Below, one piece after another: positions 16,505-25,191 of a DNA stretch of 38,679 nt. The stretch covers positions 1-38,679 of the forward strand of contig JAITUA010000004.1 in NCBI GenBank assembly GCA_031286615.1, in the 5' to 3' direction. The notes beneath the pieces were generated by a model. That model ran no database searches, had not been told where the DNA came from, and was given only the letters and a program-made list of their open reading frames with translations. This DNA is from Chryseobacterium sp. Its GTDB lineage: Bacteria; Bacteroidota; Bacteroidia; Flavobacteriales; Weeksellaceae. Made by a program: the position numbers and the translations under genes. Position 1 is the first letter of the stretch, and each line of letters opens with the position of its first letter.

Positions 16505-17059
16505 TTATTCTTCTTTTTTCAATTGCTCAATTTCATTTTGCAGCTGAGAAATAATATCTTTTAGGGCCTTTATTTCGTTTTTATTAGAGTTGACATTGCT
16601 CCTCAATATTACATTTTTTGCTCTCTCATTGTGATCTTCTTCTTCCTCTTCTTCATTGATCTCTTCAATATCTTCCTGGATATCTTCTATATCTTCATTG
16701 ATCTCTTCAATGTCTTCACTGATCTCTTCAATATCCTCACTAATTTCTTCAATATCTTCCTGAATGTCTTCAATATCTTCACTGATTTCTTCAATATCCT
16801 CCTGGATATCTTCAATTTTCTCGTGACTTTTATTCACCGACATCTGGATAAAAATAGCCAGATAAATAGCCTCCAGAGAAAGCACTGTAGTAAGAATCAG
16901 GAGCATCTTATCAAAATCTACAATATGCAGCATCGGAAGCAAAAACGAAGTAAGGAACAGCAGGGTATGTACAATCAAAGACTGAATAGATCCTATCCAT
17001 GATGTAATACTATCTGCTATTTTTTCAAGAACTTCTGTTTTTTCGTTATATTTTTTCAT
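16505..17059 (-). CDS. Two-TM (DUF1003-like) protein with acidic heptad-repeat coiled coil
   Basis: The 184-residue protein has two hydrophobic segments (about 24-45 and 50-72) in a layout resembling DUF1003-type membrane proteins; the second ends LSLEAIYLAIFIQMSVNK. Residues 82-137 are eight consecutive 7-residue repeats of I-E-E/D-I-x-E-D/E, followed by a run of seven glutamates with an aspartate. Isoleucine at every third and fourth position predicts a coiled coil, and the region is extremely acidic. A second helical stretch at about 158-184 has a leucine/isoleucine pattern. The family match is by eye and tentative. The start lies 11 bases after the TIGR02757 stop, and the gene ends the operon at a strong terminator. 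The function is unknown. Confidence 0.75.
   Translation of the reverse strand: MKKYNEKTEVLEKIADSITSWIGSIQSLIVHTLLFLTSFLLPMLHIVDFDKMLLILTTVLSLEAIYLAIFIQMSVNKSHEKIEDIQEDIEEISEDIEDIQEDIEEISEDIEEISEDIEEINEDIEDIQEDIEEINEEEEEEDHNERAKNVILRSNVNSNKNEIKALKDIISQLQNEIEQLKKEE
16649..16816 (-). repeat. Eight tandem 21-bp repeats coding for an acidic heptad
   Basis: Eight 21-base units encode variants of IEDIQED and IEEISED in the order A-B-A-B-B-B-A-B. The units differ mostly at third positions and at the Q/S/N codon. The in-frame period means copy number can change without a frameshift. Confidence 0.9.
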
Positions 17060-17070
17060 CCTTTATATTT

Positions 17071-17847
17071 TTACAACAGTTCTTTTGTAACTCCTAATCC
17101 AAACAAGGCAAAATCATATTTTGCGGGATCTGTTTCATCAAATTTTCTAATGGCAGTGTCCAGCTCTTCCACCGTTTTCCAGTCATTCTGCGTTCTGGAA
17201 ACCAATCCCAATTTTCTGGAAATATTTCCGGTATGCACATCCAAAGGAATAGATAGGTTTTTCTGATCTATATTTTCCCAGATTCCAAAATCCACTCCCC
17301 GTTTATCCTTACGCACCATCCACCGCAAAAACATAATAATTCTTTTAGCAGAAGAGTTTTTATAAGGAGAGCTGATATGTTTATGACTTCTGTGTTTTTC
17401 TGTTTCCAGAAATCCGCTCCTGAATCGTTCTATGGCGTGGAGAAAATTACTCTCCGATCCTTTTACTTCAAACAGTCTTTCCAGGCTTTCATTTTCTTTA
17501 TAAATTCTGTTGAACTGTCTGATGAAGTAGGAAAAATCCTGCCCATTGAAAGTTCTGTGAATGCTTTTATCCTTAATATCTTCAAGATCCTTTTCTGAAT
17601 AATTCATTACAAAATCATAGGGAGAATTCCCCATAATATCAAGCATCTTATCCGCAGAATTGATTATTGATTTTCTGTTTCCCCAGGAAATTGTGGCTGC
17701 CAGAAATCCTGCAATTTCAATGTCCTGTTTTAAAGAAAAACGATGAGGAATCTGTATGGGATCATTTTCAATAAAATCCGGAGCATTGTACTGATCTGCC
17801 TTTTCGTTGAGAAAATCTCTGAGTTCTTCAAATTTCAGCATATTCAT
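17071..17847 (-). CDS. TIGR02757 (DUF2400) family protein
   Basis: The 258-residue, mostly helical protein matches the TIGR02757/DUF2400 family. Recognisable stretches are IEIAGFLAATISWGNRKSI near residue 45, RWMVRKDKRGVDFGIW, PLDVHTGNISRKLGL and KYDFALFGLGV near the C-terminus. The last two resemble parts of helix-hairpin-helix DNA glycosylase folds, but no catalytic function is established for the family. ATGs at 17847 and 17841 are both possible starts; the first lies one base after the rnz stop, indicating coupling. It sits between rnz and the heptad-repeat gene in the operon. Confidence 0.85.
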   Translation of the reverse strand: MNMLKFEELRDFLNEKADQYNAPDFIENDPIQIPHRFSLKQDIEIAGFLAATISWGNRKSIINSADKMLDIMGNSPYDFVMNYSEKDLEDIKDKSIHRTFNGQDFSYFIRQFNRIYKENESLERLFEVKGSESNFLHAIERFRSGFLETEKHRSHKHISSPYKNSSAKRIIMFLRWMVRKDKRGVDFGIWENIDQKNLSIPLDVHTGNISRKLGLVSRTQNDWKTVEELDTAIRKFDETDPAKYDFALFGLGVTKELL

Positions 17848-17848
17848 T

Positions 17849-18763
17849 TTAAATCTTTACACTTTCCAATGCTTTTGGTAAAAATGTATTGGGAAAAATA
17901 TTTCTTGCTTCATCAGTAAACACAGTCAGATCACCATATCTATTAGAAAAATGTCCTAAAATCAGTTTTTCAACCTGAGCTTTCTGAGCAATAGTTGCCG
18001 CTTCCAATGCCGTGGTATGTCCTGTATAATCAGCCATTTCCTTCAGATCATGTAAAAATGTAGATTCATGATAAAGAACAGTAACATTTTTAATAATCGG
18101 AATAACACTTTCAAGATAACGGGTATCGCTGCAAAATGCATAGGAAACCGGTGGAGCAGGTTCCAGGGTCAGAATTTCGTTTTTAAGAACATAGCCATCA
18201 CTCAGTACAAAATCTTTTCCTGCTTTTATATTATGGTAATCACAGGTTTCAATCTCGCTGTATTTCGCAATTTCTTTCATATTCAAATGTCTGTCTTTCG
18301 GTTTTTCTTTAAAAAGGTAACCGTTACAGTAAATTCTATGATCCAGCGGTATTGTGTATACCTCTACTCTATTATCCTCATATATTTTTTCAGAATAGTC
18401 TTTATCTAATTCATGATAGATCACTTCAAAGCCACGATGCGTTTCCGTAATCTGGAAAATGGTTTCCAGCATCTTCTTAATCCCTTTTGGCCCATAAACA
18501 TGCAGCGGAGTATCTCTTCCTAAAAGACGGAACGAAGCAATAAGTCCCGGAAGCCCGAAACAATGATCCCCATGAAGATGGGAGATAAAAATATGATTGA
18601 TTTTTGAAAATCTTGCTTTTGCTTTTCTCAGCTGAACCTGTGTTCCCTCTCCACAATCAATAAGGAAGAGTCTTTCTTCTATTTCCAGCAGCTGGGCTGT
18701 GGGTGATGTGTTGATGGTTGGAATAGCTGAATTGAAGCCTAATATTGTTAAATAAGTACTCAA
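17849..18763 (-). CDS. rnz: Ribonuclease Z
   Basis: This zinc-dependent endonuclease of the metallo-beta-lactamase fold removes 3' trailers from tRNA precursors. The metal-binding motif SHLHGDHCFGLPGL lies at residues 61-74 (H62, H64, D66, H67). The later ligands are visible in AFCSDTRY, YTGHTTALEAA and LGHFSNRYGD. The N-terminus LTILGFNSAIPT and DCGEGTQVQLRK are typical. The 304-residue length fits the short bacterial form. It follows rdgB by 68 bases and is almost contiguous with the TIGR02757 gene. Confidence 0.95.
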   Translation of the reverse strand: MSTYLTILGFNSAIPTINTSPTAQLLEIEERLFLIDCGEGTQVQLRKAKARFSKINHIFISHLHGDHCFGLPGLIASFRLLGRDTPLHVYGPKGIKKMLETIFQITETHRGFEVIYHELDKDYSEKIYEDNRVEVYTIPLDHRIYCNGYLFKEKPKDRHLNMKEIAKYSEIETCDYHNIKAGKDFVLSDGYVLKNEILTLEPAPPVSYAFCSDTRYLESVIPIIKNVTVLYHESTFLHDLKEMADYTGHTTALEAATIAQKAQVEKLILGHFSNRYGDLTVFTDEARNIFPNTFLPKALESVKI

Positions 18764-18831
18764 ATCAATAATTTATTATAACAAATGTACGACAGAAAAT
18801 CTAAATGGTCAGTTCACCCTGATATTTAAAC

Positions 18832-19425
18832 TTAATCAGTCACTTTTAAAAAATCCATGAATAAATCTAAGGCCTGTTTGCGGTGGCTGATTTTGTTTTT
18901 ATCTTCCGGATCCATCTCTGCAAAGGTTCTGTCATGACCTGTTGGAGCAAAAATAGGATCATATCCGAATCCTTTAAAACCTTTATTTTCTGTGAGTAAA
19001 TTTCCGTGCACTCTTCCTTCAAAATATTGAGCTCCTTTTTCATCATAGTAGCATAGAACGGTAACAAAATAAGCTTTTCTATTTTCGATTCCCTGCATTT
19101 CTTCCAGCACCTTTTCAATATTTTTCGCAAAATCATGATCTCCGGCATAACGCGCAGAGAAAATGCCAGGTCTTCCATCTAAAGACTCTACTACCAGGCC
19201 GCTGTCATCTCCCAAACTTGGAACACCTGTTTTTTCAAAGCAGTATTTTGCCTTGATCAGAGCATTGGCATGAAAAGAGTCTCCATCTTCCACAATTTCT
19301 TCGTGAATATTATAATCGGTAAGACTTTTCACAACGCAATCACTTCCCAGGATCTGTTGGATTTCTTCTTTTTTATGTTCGTTGTGTGTAGCTACTAATA
19401 ATTCCATTTCTATATTCATTTTCAA
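18832..19425 (-). CDS. rdgB: XTP/dITP diphosphatase (RdgB/HAM1)
   Basis: This house-cleaning pyrophosphatase hydrolyses dITP, XTP and ITP to monophosphates so they are not built into DNA or RNA. Hallmarks are ELLVATHNEHKKEEIQ at the start, LGDDSGLVVESLDGRPGIFSARYAG with the metal-binding aspartates, and GFGYDPIFAPTG...SHRKQAL near the end. The open frame gives 197 residues, but family alignment favours the third in-frame ATG (codon 7, at 19407), giving 191. It is the second gene of the operon behind the CPBP protease. Confidence 0.95.
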   Translation of the reverse strand: MKMNIEMELLVATHNEHKKEEIQQILGSDCVVKSLTDYNIHEEIVEDGDSFHANALIKAKYCFEKTGVPSLGDDSGLVVESLDGRPGIFSARYAGDHDFAKNIEKVLEEMQGIENRKAYFVTVLCYYDEKGAQYFEGRVHGNLLTENKGFKGFGYDPIFAPTGHDRTFAEMDPEDKNKISHRKQALDLFMDFLKVTD

Positions 19426-19448
19426 TTTTACTTTTTTTACTTGGTTAC

Positions 19449-20279
19449 TTACATTTCAGCATAATGCACTTTATACTTTTTCATAAAAAGATAATAGAAT
19501 AAAGAGAAAAGTACAATTCCTACGGCCAGTACAAGCCATTCTGAAACATTAAGAACTTTTGCAAAACTTTCATCTTTACCGTAAAGTACCAACAGCGACA
19601 GGGTTAAATTATTAAACGCATGCAGCAGTATAGGCATCAGTAAAGATTTTGTTTTATGATAAACCAATCCCAGCACACAGCCCAGCATCACTGCGCTGAT
19701 AAACTGCCATGGATTTCCGTGGACCACTCCAAAAATAATGGAAGCATATAAAATTGCTTTCCATGGTTCTACTCCTTTATTAATCAATCCTTTCTGGATA
19801 ATTCCTCGAAATATAATTTCCTCGAAAATCGGAGCCATGATTACCGTCATAATGATCATTACCACGGGGTTATCGGTCAATTGGCTCATCAATTGGGTAA
19901 AATATTCGTAAAAATCGCCAAAAAAAGGTCCTGTAGTAGGAATCTGAGCAGCAATAAACTCTGAAATAAACATCATCCCCGCCATCATTGGAAAAATAAG
20001 AAGATAGGTAGAGAAGTTAACGGATGACAAATTGAAATTAAGCTTCTTTTGGGTGGTACGCCTTACAATGAAAAAATCAAAAAAGGCAATAGCAGTAAGA
20101 AATCCTACAGAATTCGCAACCATCAGAAACCAGTCTTTCAATTCAATATTTTCCCTGAAAACAACTTTCCAAAAGGTGCTGAATAAAGAAACAGCCATTG
20201 TTCCCACGAATAATCCAACCACCAAAACAACACCGCCAAACCATGTGAACGTAAACTTCGGATATTTGCTATTTTCCAT
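19449..20279 (-). CDS. CPBP family intramembrane metalloprotease
   Basis: The 276-residue integral membrane protein has about eight hydrophobic segments and the three CPBP/Abi (CAAX protease-like) motifs: EEIIFRG (E153, E154, R158), FGVVHGNPWQF (H187) and LLHAFNN (H220, N224). These residues are expected to coordinate zinc and catalyse peptide cleavage inside the membrane. Family members process prenylated proteins in eukaryotes and are linked to bacteriocin self-immunity in some bacteria. No bacteriocin gene is visible here, so the substrate is unknown. It is the first gene of the five-gene operon and has a good promoter upstream. Confidence 0.9.
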   Translation of the reverse strand: MENSKYPKFTFTWFGGVVLVVGLFVGTMAVSLFSTFWKVVFRENIELKDWFLMVANSVGFLTAIAFFDFFIVRRTTQKKLNFNLSSVNFSTYLLIFPMMAGMMFISEFIAAQIPTTGPFFGDFYEYFTQLMSQLTDNPVVMIIMTVIMAPIFEEIIFRGIIQKGLINKGVEPWKAILYASIIFGVVHGNPWQFISAVMLGCVLGLVYHKTKSLLMPILLHAFNNLTLSLLVLYGKDESFAKVLNVSEWLVLAVGIVLFSLFYYLFMKKYKVHYAEM

Positions 20280-20308
20280 CCTTTTTCTGTAAAAAGTTTA
20301 TATAGAAA

Positions 20309-20339
20309 CAAAGATAATTTTTTTGACTGCTACAGGCAA
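20309..20339 (-). promoter_or_regulatory. Promoter of the CPBP-rdgB-rnz operon
   Basis: On the minus strand, TTG (20337-20339), a 20-base spacer and TATCTTTG (20309-20316) match the Bacteroidota promoter consensus exactly. The expected transcript start is about 20-25 bases before the ATG. Confidence 0.65.
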
Positions 20340-20389
20340 CTAAAAAAGGATTTTCTTATTTTCGTTCCTTTATCCATGAACCTCACAAA

Positions 20390-21091
20390 ATGAATACAGA
20401 ATCTCCGTTCCAGAGGATTGAGTCTACAACAAACAAATTGATGACGATCGTTCTGAATATACTATTCTTCATTATATTTATTCCTTTCACGATACTTTTC
20501 GTTCTGGGACCCGTTTACGGAATTTATAAAAGAGGATTCGAGACTATGATGTATCCGGCATTGGTTTGTTGGGGGATCTCGGTGCTTATTTTAATTCCTG
20601 CAATCCGTTATTATATAAAAAGAAAAACATTAAAAAGTAAAATTGTGATTGATGAAACCGGGCTTTTATTTTATAATGCAAAGAATGAGATTGTAGATCA
20701 GATACTTTATAAAGATCTTCGGTCTTCAAAACAAAATTTTGATATTTATACTGTAAATCCTGTGGGGTCAGGTATTGCTCCTTTACTGGAAATAACAATC
20801 CAATCAGAGAAAAAAGAGGAGATTACAAGACGTATTGATATGAATCTTCCTCTGAAGGTGGTAAAAAATAAATATACTTTATATGCACACTTTCTGCGTG
20901 GCATTGTGAATTTCCGTCCTGATTTAAAGGTGAACCCAATGATTTTCCAAAGCTATTCTATTGATACCGAAACATGGAAAGTGAATAGCAGAGGAGTTTC
21001 TTTGGGAGGCTGGCTTCTAATTTTGACAGCTCTTATCATTACAGCACTTATATGCGGATTTGTTTTTATATTATCTGAAACCAGGAATTAA
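20390..21091 (+). CDS. Hypothetical membrane protein
   Basis: The 233-residue protein has two N-terminal TM segments (about 17-45 and 52-72), a soluble middle part of about 130 residues (KSKIVIDETGLLFYNAKNEI and onward) and a C-terminal TM segment (about 206-230). The middle part resembles a PH-like or bPH-type membrane-associated domain in its strand pattern, but I cannot assign a family with confidence. It is divergent from the CPBP operon and converges on the lipoprotein gene at 21155, with no clear terminator between them. Confidence 0.7.
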   Translation: MNTESPFQRIESTTNKLMTIVLNILFFIIFIPFTILFVLGPVYGIYKRGFETMMYPALVCWGISVLILIPAIRYYIKRKTLKSKIVIDETGLLFYNAKNEIVDQILYKDLRSSKQNFDIYTVNPVGSGIAPLLEITIQSEKKEEITRRIDMNLPLKVVKNKYTLYAHFLRGIVNFRPDLKVNPMIFQSYSIDTETWKVNSRGVSLGGWLLILTALIITALICGFVFILSETRN

Positions 21092-21154
21092 TATGACAGA
21101 AAAATTCCACGATTCTTTACATGACAAATTTGAAAAAGTCTTTTCTTGTGAAGC

Positions 21155-21676
21155 TTACATAAACAAGGCTTTAAACTCTTCATTCGTTATGGTTGGATTT
21201 TGAATAAAATACTTCAGTGAAGAATATATAAATTCCAAATTTTCCAGTTGTTTTTCGGGCGTCGAATTATCCTGTGCCTTATTCCATTCTGCCAAAAAAT
21301 TGAGTTTATCTGAAAGAAATGATTTAGCTTCATCAGAAAATTCATTCTCTACAAGATATTTTCTGGTAGTGTAAAAAATATTATTATAACTTCCCAATAA
21401 GGAATTCTTAGGTCCTAAAGACTTAAAGAAGTCAACTGTTTTTATGGTTAAACTCATATCATTATAACAAACCACATCTCCTGCCGGGCAAAACTGATAC
21501 AGGTGATCTACAGTTGAGGTAATAAAATGATTGTACGGTGAAGGTTGAACTGTCTCATTTTGCTTTTTAGAACTTGGGAAAGTATTATCTTCATGACTGC
21601 ATGAAAATACCAATAAAATGGAGAAGAAAAGACATATTTTTACTCCTAGATTATAGAAATCGTTTTTATTCATCAT
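21155..21676 (-). CDS. Hypothetical lipoprotein
   Basis: The 173-residue protein has a lipoprotein signal: a hydrophobic segment ending in LLVFSC, with the lipidated cysteine at C26, followed by SHEDN. The rest is a soluble helical domain with two further cysteines close together (FCPAGDVVC), which could form a disulfide. ATGs at 21676 and 21673 are equally possible starts. I do not recognise the family, and it stands alone between two plus-strand genes. Confidence 0.7.
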   Translation of the reverse strand: MMNKNDFYNLGVKICLFFSILLVFSCSHEDNTFPSSKKQNETVQPSPYNHFITSTVDHLYQFCPAGDVVCYNDMSLTIKTVDFFKSLGPKNSLLGSYNNIFYTTRKYLVENEFSDEAKSFLSDKLNFLAEWNKAQDNSTPEKQLENLEFIYSSLKYFIQNPTITNEEFKALFM

Positions 21677-21989
21677 TTGAAATTGTGTGCATTTAACTGT
21701 ACAATTATAAAGGAATTTCTACAACCATCCATGTCTGTTTTTAAAATAATTCACACTCATCATGAAATATCTTTTTTATGATGAAAAAAAAACTACAAAC
21801 AGGCACTAACACAATAAATAATAATGACTTACCTCAAATCTCTTCAATTTTCATTTTCCTTATTTAAATAAGATTTCTGCAGCTCTCAAATCTTTCCTTT
21901 TCCAAACTCTGCAAACTAATGAGTATTGTTTTAATTTAAATTTGAAAACCTCGTAAAAAATCACGATTTTTGCAACTTCAAAATACGAT
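21677..21989. other. Intergenic region upstream of prfC
   Basis: This 313-base AT-rich region separates the divergent lipoprotein and prfC genes. Apart from the -7-like box listed separately and a small AT palindrome at 21956-21971, I see no feature. Confidence 0.55.
21937..21944 (+). promoter_or_regulatory. -7 box upstream of prfC
   Basis: TAAATTTG is an exact match to TAnnTTTG 45 bases before the prfC ATG. No good TTG lies at the normal distance upstream, so confidence is limited. Confidence 0.4.
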
Positions 21990-23585
21990 ATGTCAGACTT
22001 AATCAAAGAAATACAAAAAAGAAAGACCTTCGGGATCATTTCCCACCCGGATGCCGGAAAAACTACTCTTACGGAAAAGTTACTTCTTTTCGGGGGTGCT
22101 ATCCAGGAAGCGGGTGCGGTAAAATCCAACAAAATAAAAAAAGGAGCTACCTCCGACTTTATGGAAATCGAAAGACAGAGAGGGATCTCTGTAGCGACTT
22201 CTGTATTGGCATTTGAATATAGAGACCACAAAATCAACATCCTCGATACTCCAGGTCACAAAGACTTTGCTGAAGATACTTACAGAACATTAACTGCTGT
22301 AGATTCTGTAATCGTTGTAATTGACGTTGCAAAAGGGGTTGAGGAACAAACTGAGAAATTGGTTAAGGTTTGCAGAATGAGAAACATCCCAATGTTGGTT
22401 TTCATCAATAAATTGGACCGTGAGGGTAAAGATGCTTTCGACCTTTTGGACGAAGTAGAACAAAAATTGGGATTAACTGTTTGTCCGCTTTCTTTACCAA
22501 TTGGTATGGGAAGTGACTTCCAGGGAATCTACAATATCTGGGAAAACAATATTCAGTTATTTTTGGAAGAGAAAAAACAGAAAGTTGGAGATTCTATCAA
22601 GTTTGATGATATCAATGATACTTCTATTGACGAAGTAATTGGTGAAAAAGCAGCCAAAACTTTAAGAGAAGAACTTGACCTTATTCAATCTGTTTACCCT
22701 GAATTTAACCGTGAGGATTATATGAAAGGTGATCTTCAGCCTGTATTCTTCGGTTCGGCTTTAAATAACTTTGGTGTTCGTGAACTATTGGATGCGTTCA
22801 TTGATATTGCTCCAATGCCACAGCCCAAAGAAAGTGATACGCGTTTAGTAAAACCTGAAGAAAGCACTTTCACAGGATTTGTTTTCAAAATCCACGCGAA
22901 TATGGATCCTAAACACAGAGACAGACTTGCTTTCGTAAAAATTGTTTCAGGAACTTTCAAAAGAAACGAAAATTACTTATTGGTAAGAGAAGGTAAAAAA
23001 ATGAAGTTCTCTTCTCCCAACGCATTCTTTGCTGATAAAAAAGAAGTAGTGGAAGAAAGTTTCCCTGGTGATATTGTTGGTTTACATGATACCGGAAGTT
23101 TCAGAATTGGAGACACACTTACAGGTGGAGAAAAATTGAGCTTCAAAGGTATTCCTAGCTTCTCTCCTGAGCATTTCCGTTATATCAACAACAATGATCC
23201 GTTAAAAGCTAAGCAATTGGCAAAAGGTATCGATCAGCTGATGGATGAAGGAGTTGCGCAGCTATTTACTCTGGAAATGAACGGAAGAAAGATCATCGGA
23301 ACTGTAGGTGCCCTTCAGTATGAGGTTATTCAATATCGTCTGGAACATGAATATGGCGCAAAATGTACTTATGAACCTCTATCTATGCACAAAGCATGCT
23401 GGGTAGAAGCAGACGAGAAATCTGAAGAGTTTAAAGAATTTGCAAGATTAAAACAGAGATTCCTGGCAAGAGATAAATACAACCAACTGGTATTCCTTGC
23501 AGACTCATCTTTCACAATTCATATGACACAGGAGAAATTCCCGAATGTGAAATTACACTTCATCAGTGAATTCCAGGAACATTAA
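21990..23585 (+). CDS. prfC: Peptide chain release factor 3
   Basis: RF3 is a translational GTPase that removes RF1 or RF2 from the ribosome after termination. The 531-residue protein has G1 SHPDAGKTT (18-26), the switch region IERQRGISVATS, G3 DTPGHKDF (86-93) and G4 NKLD (140-143), then the domain II and III sequences of the RF3 type. The insertion pattern and the C-terminus (VEADEKSEEFKEFARLKQRFLARDKYNQLVFLADS) distinguish it from EF-G. Length is normal. It is monocistronic, with its own promoter-like box and a strong terminator. Confidence 0.96.
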   Translation: MSDLIKEIQKRKTFGIISHPDAGKTTLTEKLLLFGGAIQEAGAVKSNKIKKGATSDFMEIERQRGISVATSVLAFEYRDHKINILDTPGHKDFAEDTYRTLTAVDSVIVVIDVAKGVEEQTEKLVKVCRMRNIPMLVFINKLDREGKDAFDLLDEVEQKLGLTVCPLSLPIGMGSDFQGIYNIWENNIQLFLEEKKQKVGDSIKFDDINDTSIDEVIGEKAAKTLREELDLIQSVYPEFNREDYMKGDLQPVFFGSALNNFGVRELLDAFIDIAPMPQPKESDTRLVKPEESTFTGFVFKIHANMDPKHRDRLAFVKIVSGTFKRNENYLLVREGKKMKFSSPNAFFADKKEVVEESFPGDIVGLHDTGSFRIGDTLTGGEKLSFKGIPSFSPEHFRYINNNDPLKAKQLAKGIDQLMDEGVAQLFTLEMNGRKIIGTVGALQYEVIQYRLEHEYGAKCTYEPLSMHKACWVEADEKSEEFKEFARLKQRFLARDKYNQLVFLADSSFTIHMTQEKFPNVKLHFISEFQEH

Positions 23586-23613
23586 TTAAAAGATAAAATT
23601 GCTTATCATATAG

Positions 23614-23641
23614 ATCCGTAGAAAATTTCTACGGATTTTTT
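23614..23641 (+). terminator. prfC terminator
   Basis: An 8-bp stem ATCCGTAG/CTACGGAT (23614-23621 with 23629-23636) with a 7-base AT loop is followed by a T run, 28 bases after the prfC stop. Confidence 0.8.
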
Positions 23642-23700
23642 ATTTCTTACTATATGATCATTTTTATGAAGGCATGAGGTTTATTATTTTAATACATCTG

Positions 23701-23766
23701 GATTCCTACGGAATGACAAAGTGCATGGATAAAATTCAGCGTTCTGTATGTCATTCCGTAGGAATC
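23701..23766. repeat. Palindromic repeat, inverted pair A
   Basis: GATTCCTACGGAATGACA at 23701-23718 is repeated as its exact reverse complement at 23749-23766. Each unit also contains its own small palindrome ATTCC-TAC-GGAAT. Flanking TTTATTATT-like sequence is partly mirrored outside the pair. The same unit occurs again at 29018-29079. Confidence 0.85.
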
Positions 23767-23979
23767 TAGTCCTCAAATAATAAATTTTTGCTAATAAATG
23801 GTCCTTTAATCCTCTTGTTACATCATTAAGAAACAGAAAAACGCTTTGTAAATCTTTTGTAAAACAAATACAAAACCCTGAAAATACAACAGTTATCATT
23901 TTACCAGCATAATACATTCTATTTACAATCTTTACAAGAACTTCACTCCTAATTTTACTTCATCAAAAAAATTAATGTT

Positions 23980-24909
23980 ATGAAAAAGTTCATATTACTC
24001 GTTTCTGTATCAGGCACTTTCATTATGTGTAAAAAAGCAGAAGCTACACAGGATAAAATTAATGAAGTAATCAATAAAGCAGACAGCGCAGCTACTGTTG
24101 CTACAGAAACCATTGATAATGCCAGTAAAGCAGCAAACCAGGTAATGGATTCTGCCAGTATTAAAATAAAAGATTTTGAAAATACTAAAAGTGACATCCA
24201 GCAAAAAATAGAGAACACCTCAAAAATGGTAGATTCTTTATCTGAGAAAATTGCCACTACAAAACTGGAATCCAAAATAGAGAAAAAAGATTCTGTTGAA
24301 AAAAAATCTGAAAAAATAGCGGTAAAAGCTCCGGCCCCAAAGGTTATTAAAGAAACCAAGATCATTTATAAAGACAAGCCTAAAAACGACAGTTATGAAC
24401 TGAATATGCCAAAAGATAAGATGGTGAAATCAGGATATCTTGCGATAAAAGCAGACAATGCAGAAACCGTGAAGGAAATCATCAGAGAAGAGGCCAATAA
24501 AAATAATGGTTACATCAAAAATGAAAATCTTTCTTATGTGGAATCTGCCAGCCCTTATGGAGAGAATCAAAAAGTATACAGTCTTGATATCAAAGTTCCG
24601 ATCCAGCATTTTGATGGTTTAATGGATGCTATCAACAGTAATGTTGGAGATATTGATACTAAAGACATTCAGGTTTCAGGGCGTAATTATATAGACAATA
24701 CCATCTGTACGATCAATGTAAGTATCAGCGATAAGGCTCAAACAGAAAAGGAACCTAAAACTTTTGGTGGAAAATCATTGGCAGCCATTGAATCTGGCTG
24801 GGGAGTGATAACGTCTATTTTCCTGTTTATTCTTCCGTTGTGGCCTTTATTCCTTATTGCCGGTATTGGATATTACTTTTACAAAAAGAAGAATAAAAAA
24901 TGTTCCTAA
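23980..24909 (+). CDS. DUF4349 domain lipoprotein
   Basis: The 309-residue protein begins with a lipoprotein-like signal (FIMC, lipidated C17). A long helical, probably coiled-coil stretch follows, rich in Lys, Glu, Asp and Ala (about 22-115). The DUF4349 domain lies at about 140-255 (KSGYLAIKADNAETVKEI..., YSLDIKVPIQHFDGLMDAI, VSGRNYIDNTI). A C-terminal TM segment (about 276-300) is followed by a basic tail. Having both a lipid anchor and a C-terminal TM helix is typical of DUF4349 proteins, whose function is unknown. It stands alone and ends at a terminator. Confidence 0.85.
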   Translation: MKKFILLVSVSGTFIMCKKAEATQDKINEVINKADSAATVATETIDNASKAANQVMDSASIKIKDFENTKSDIQQKIENTSKMVDSLSEKIATTKLESKIEKKDSVEKKSEKIAVKAPAPKVIKETKIIYKDKPKNDSYELNMPKDKMVKSGYLAIKADNAETVKEIIREEANKNNGYIKNENLSYVESASPYGENQKVYSLDIKVPIQHFDGLMDAINSNVGDIDTKDIQVSGRNYIDNTICTINVSISDKAQTEKEPKTFGGKSLAAIESGWGVITSIFLFILPLWPLFLIAGIGYYFYKKKNKKCS

Positions 24910-24930
24910 TAACGATTCTCACTAGATTTG

Positions 24931-24956
24931 AAATCCATTCTCGTGGTGGATTTTTT
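24931..24956 (+). terminator. Terminator of the DUF4349 gene
   Basis: An 8-bp stem (24931-24938 with 24946-24953, one G-U pair) is followed by a T run, just after the DUF4349 stop. Confidence 0.65.
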
Positions 24957-25156
24957 AATGTTTTTTTAATGAGGTTTAGAAGGTAATATTAATTCTTATG
25001 GTTAATTTTATAACATTAATAAAAACAGCTTGTTTATTAGGAAAATTCCTCTTAACTTTAAGAGTAGATAAAAACAATGAATCTTTGTTATTATACAGGA
25101 TTCACCACAAAACTGGAAATTTTTATTTCATATATTAATATTTTGTGATTTGGTGT

Positions 25157-25188
25157 AAAATAAGGCCCTCATATTGAGAGCCTTATTT
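25157..25188 (-). terminator. Terminator of the acyl-CoA dehydrogenase operon
   Basis: A 9-bp stem AAATAAGGC/GCCTTATTT (25158-25166 with 25180-25188), extended by CTC/GAG after one mismatch, lies immediately after the stop of the 121-residue protein. Confidence 0.75.
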
Positions 25189-25191
25189 GTT

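Larger units (their letters stand above)
23586..23979. other. Intergenic region with a paired palindromic element
   Basis: This 394-base region between prfC and the DUF4349 gene contains the prfC terminator and the inverted pair of 18-bp elements. After these comes an AT-rich stretch that should hold the DUF4349 promoter, although no clear box is seen. The segment outside the features contains no convincing coding frame. Confidence 0.6.

Noticed and set aside
16649-16816. Regular 21-bp repeat considered as a CRISPR-like array
   Set aside because: The repeats are contiguous with no unique spacers and stay in frame inside a coding sequence; no cas genes are present.
16631-17002. 123-codon open frame antisense to the heptad-repeat gene
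   Set aside because: Its repeats are just the complement of the 21-bp repeat, and composition (Phe/Ile-rich with no sensible N-terminus) fits a shadow frame. The minus-strand frame has clear topology and operon position.
20376-20393. Five-codon upstream frame whose TGA overlaps the ATG of the 233-residue membrane protein
   Set aside because: Such short frames are frequent by chance and nothing indicates regulation; the peptide (Met-Asn-Leu-Thr-Lys) has no attenuator-like codon run.
21956-21971. AAAAATC/GATTTTT palindrome before prfC
   Set aside because: The loop would be only two bases and the stem is almost all A-T, so it is likely chance in AT-rich leader DNA.
24998-25138. 46-codon plus-strand frame (MVNFITLIKTACLLGKFLLT...) after the DUF4349 gene
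   Set aside because: It starts after a terminator with no visible promoter and no family resemblance. It could be a small protein but cannot be supported from sequence alone.
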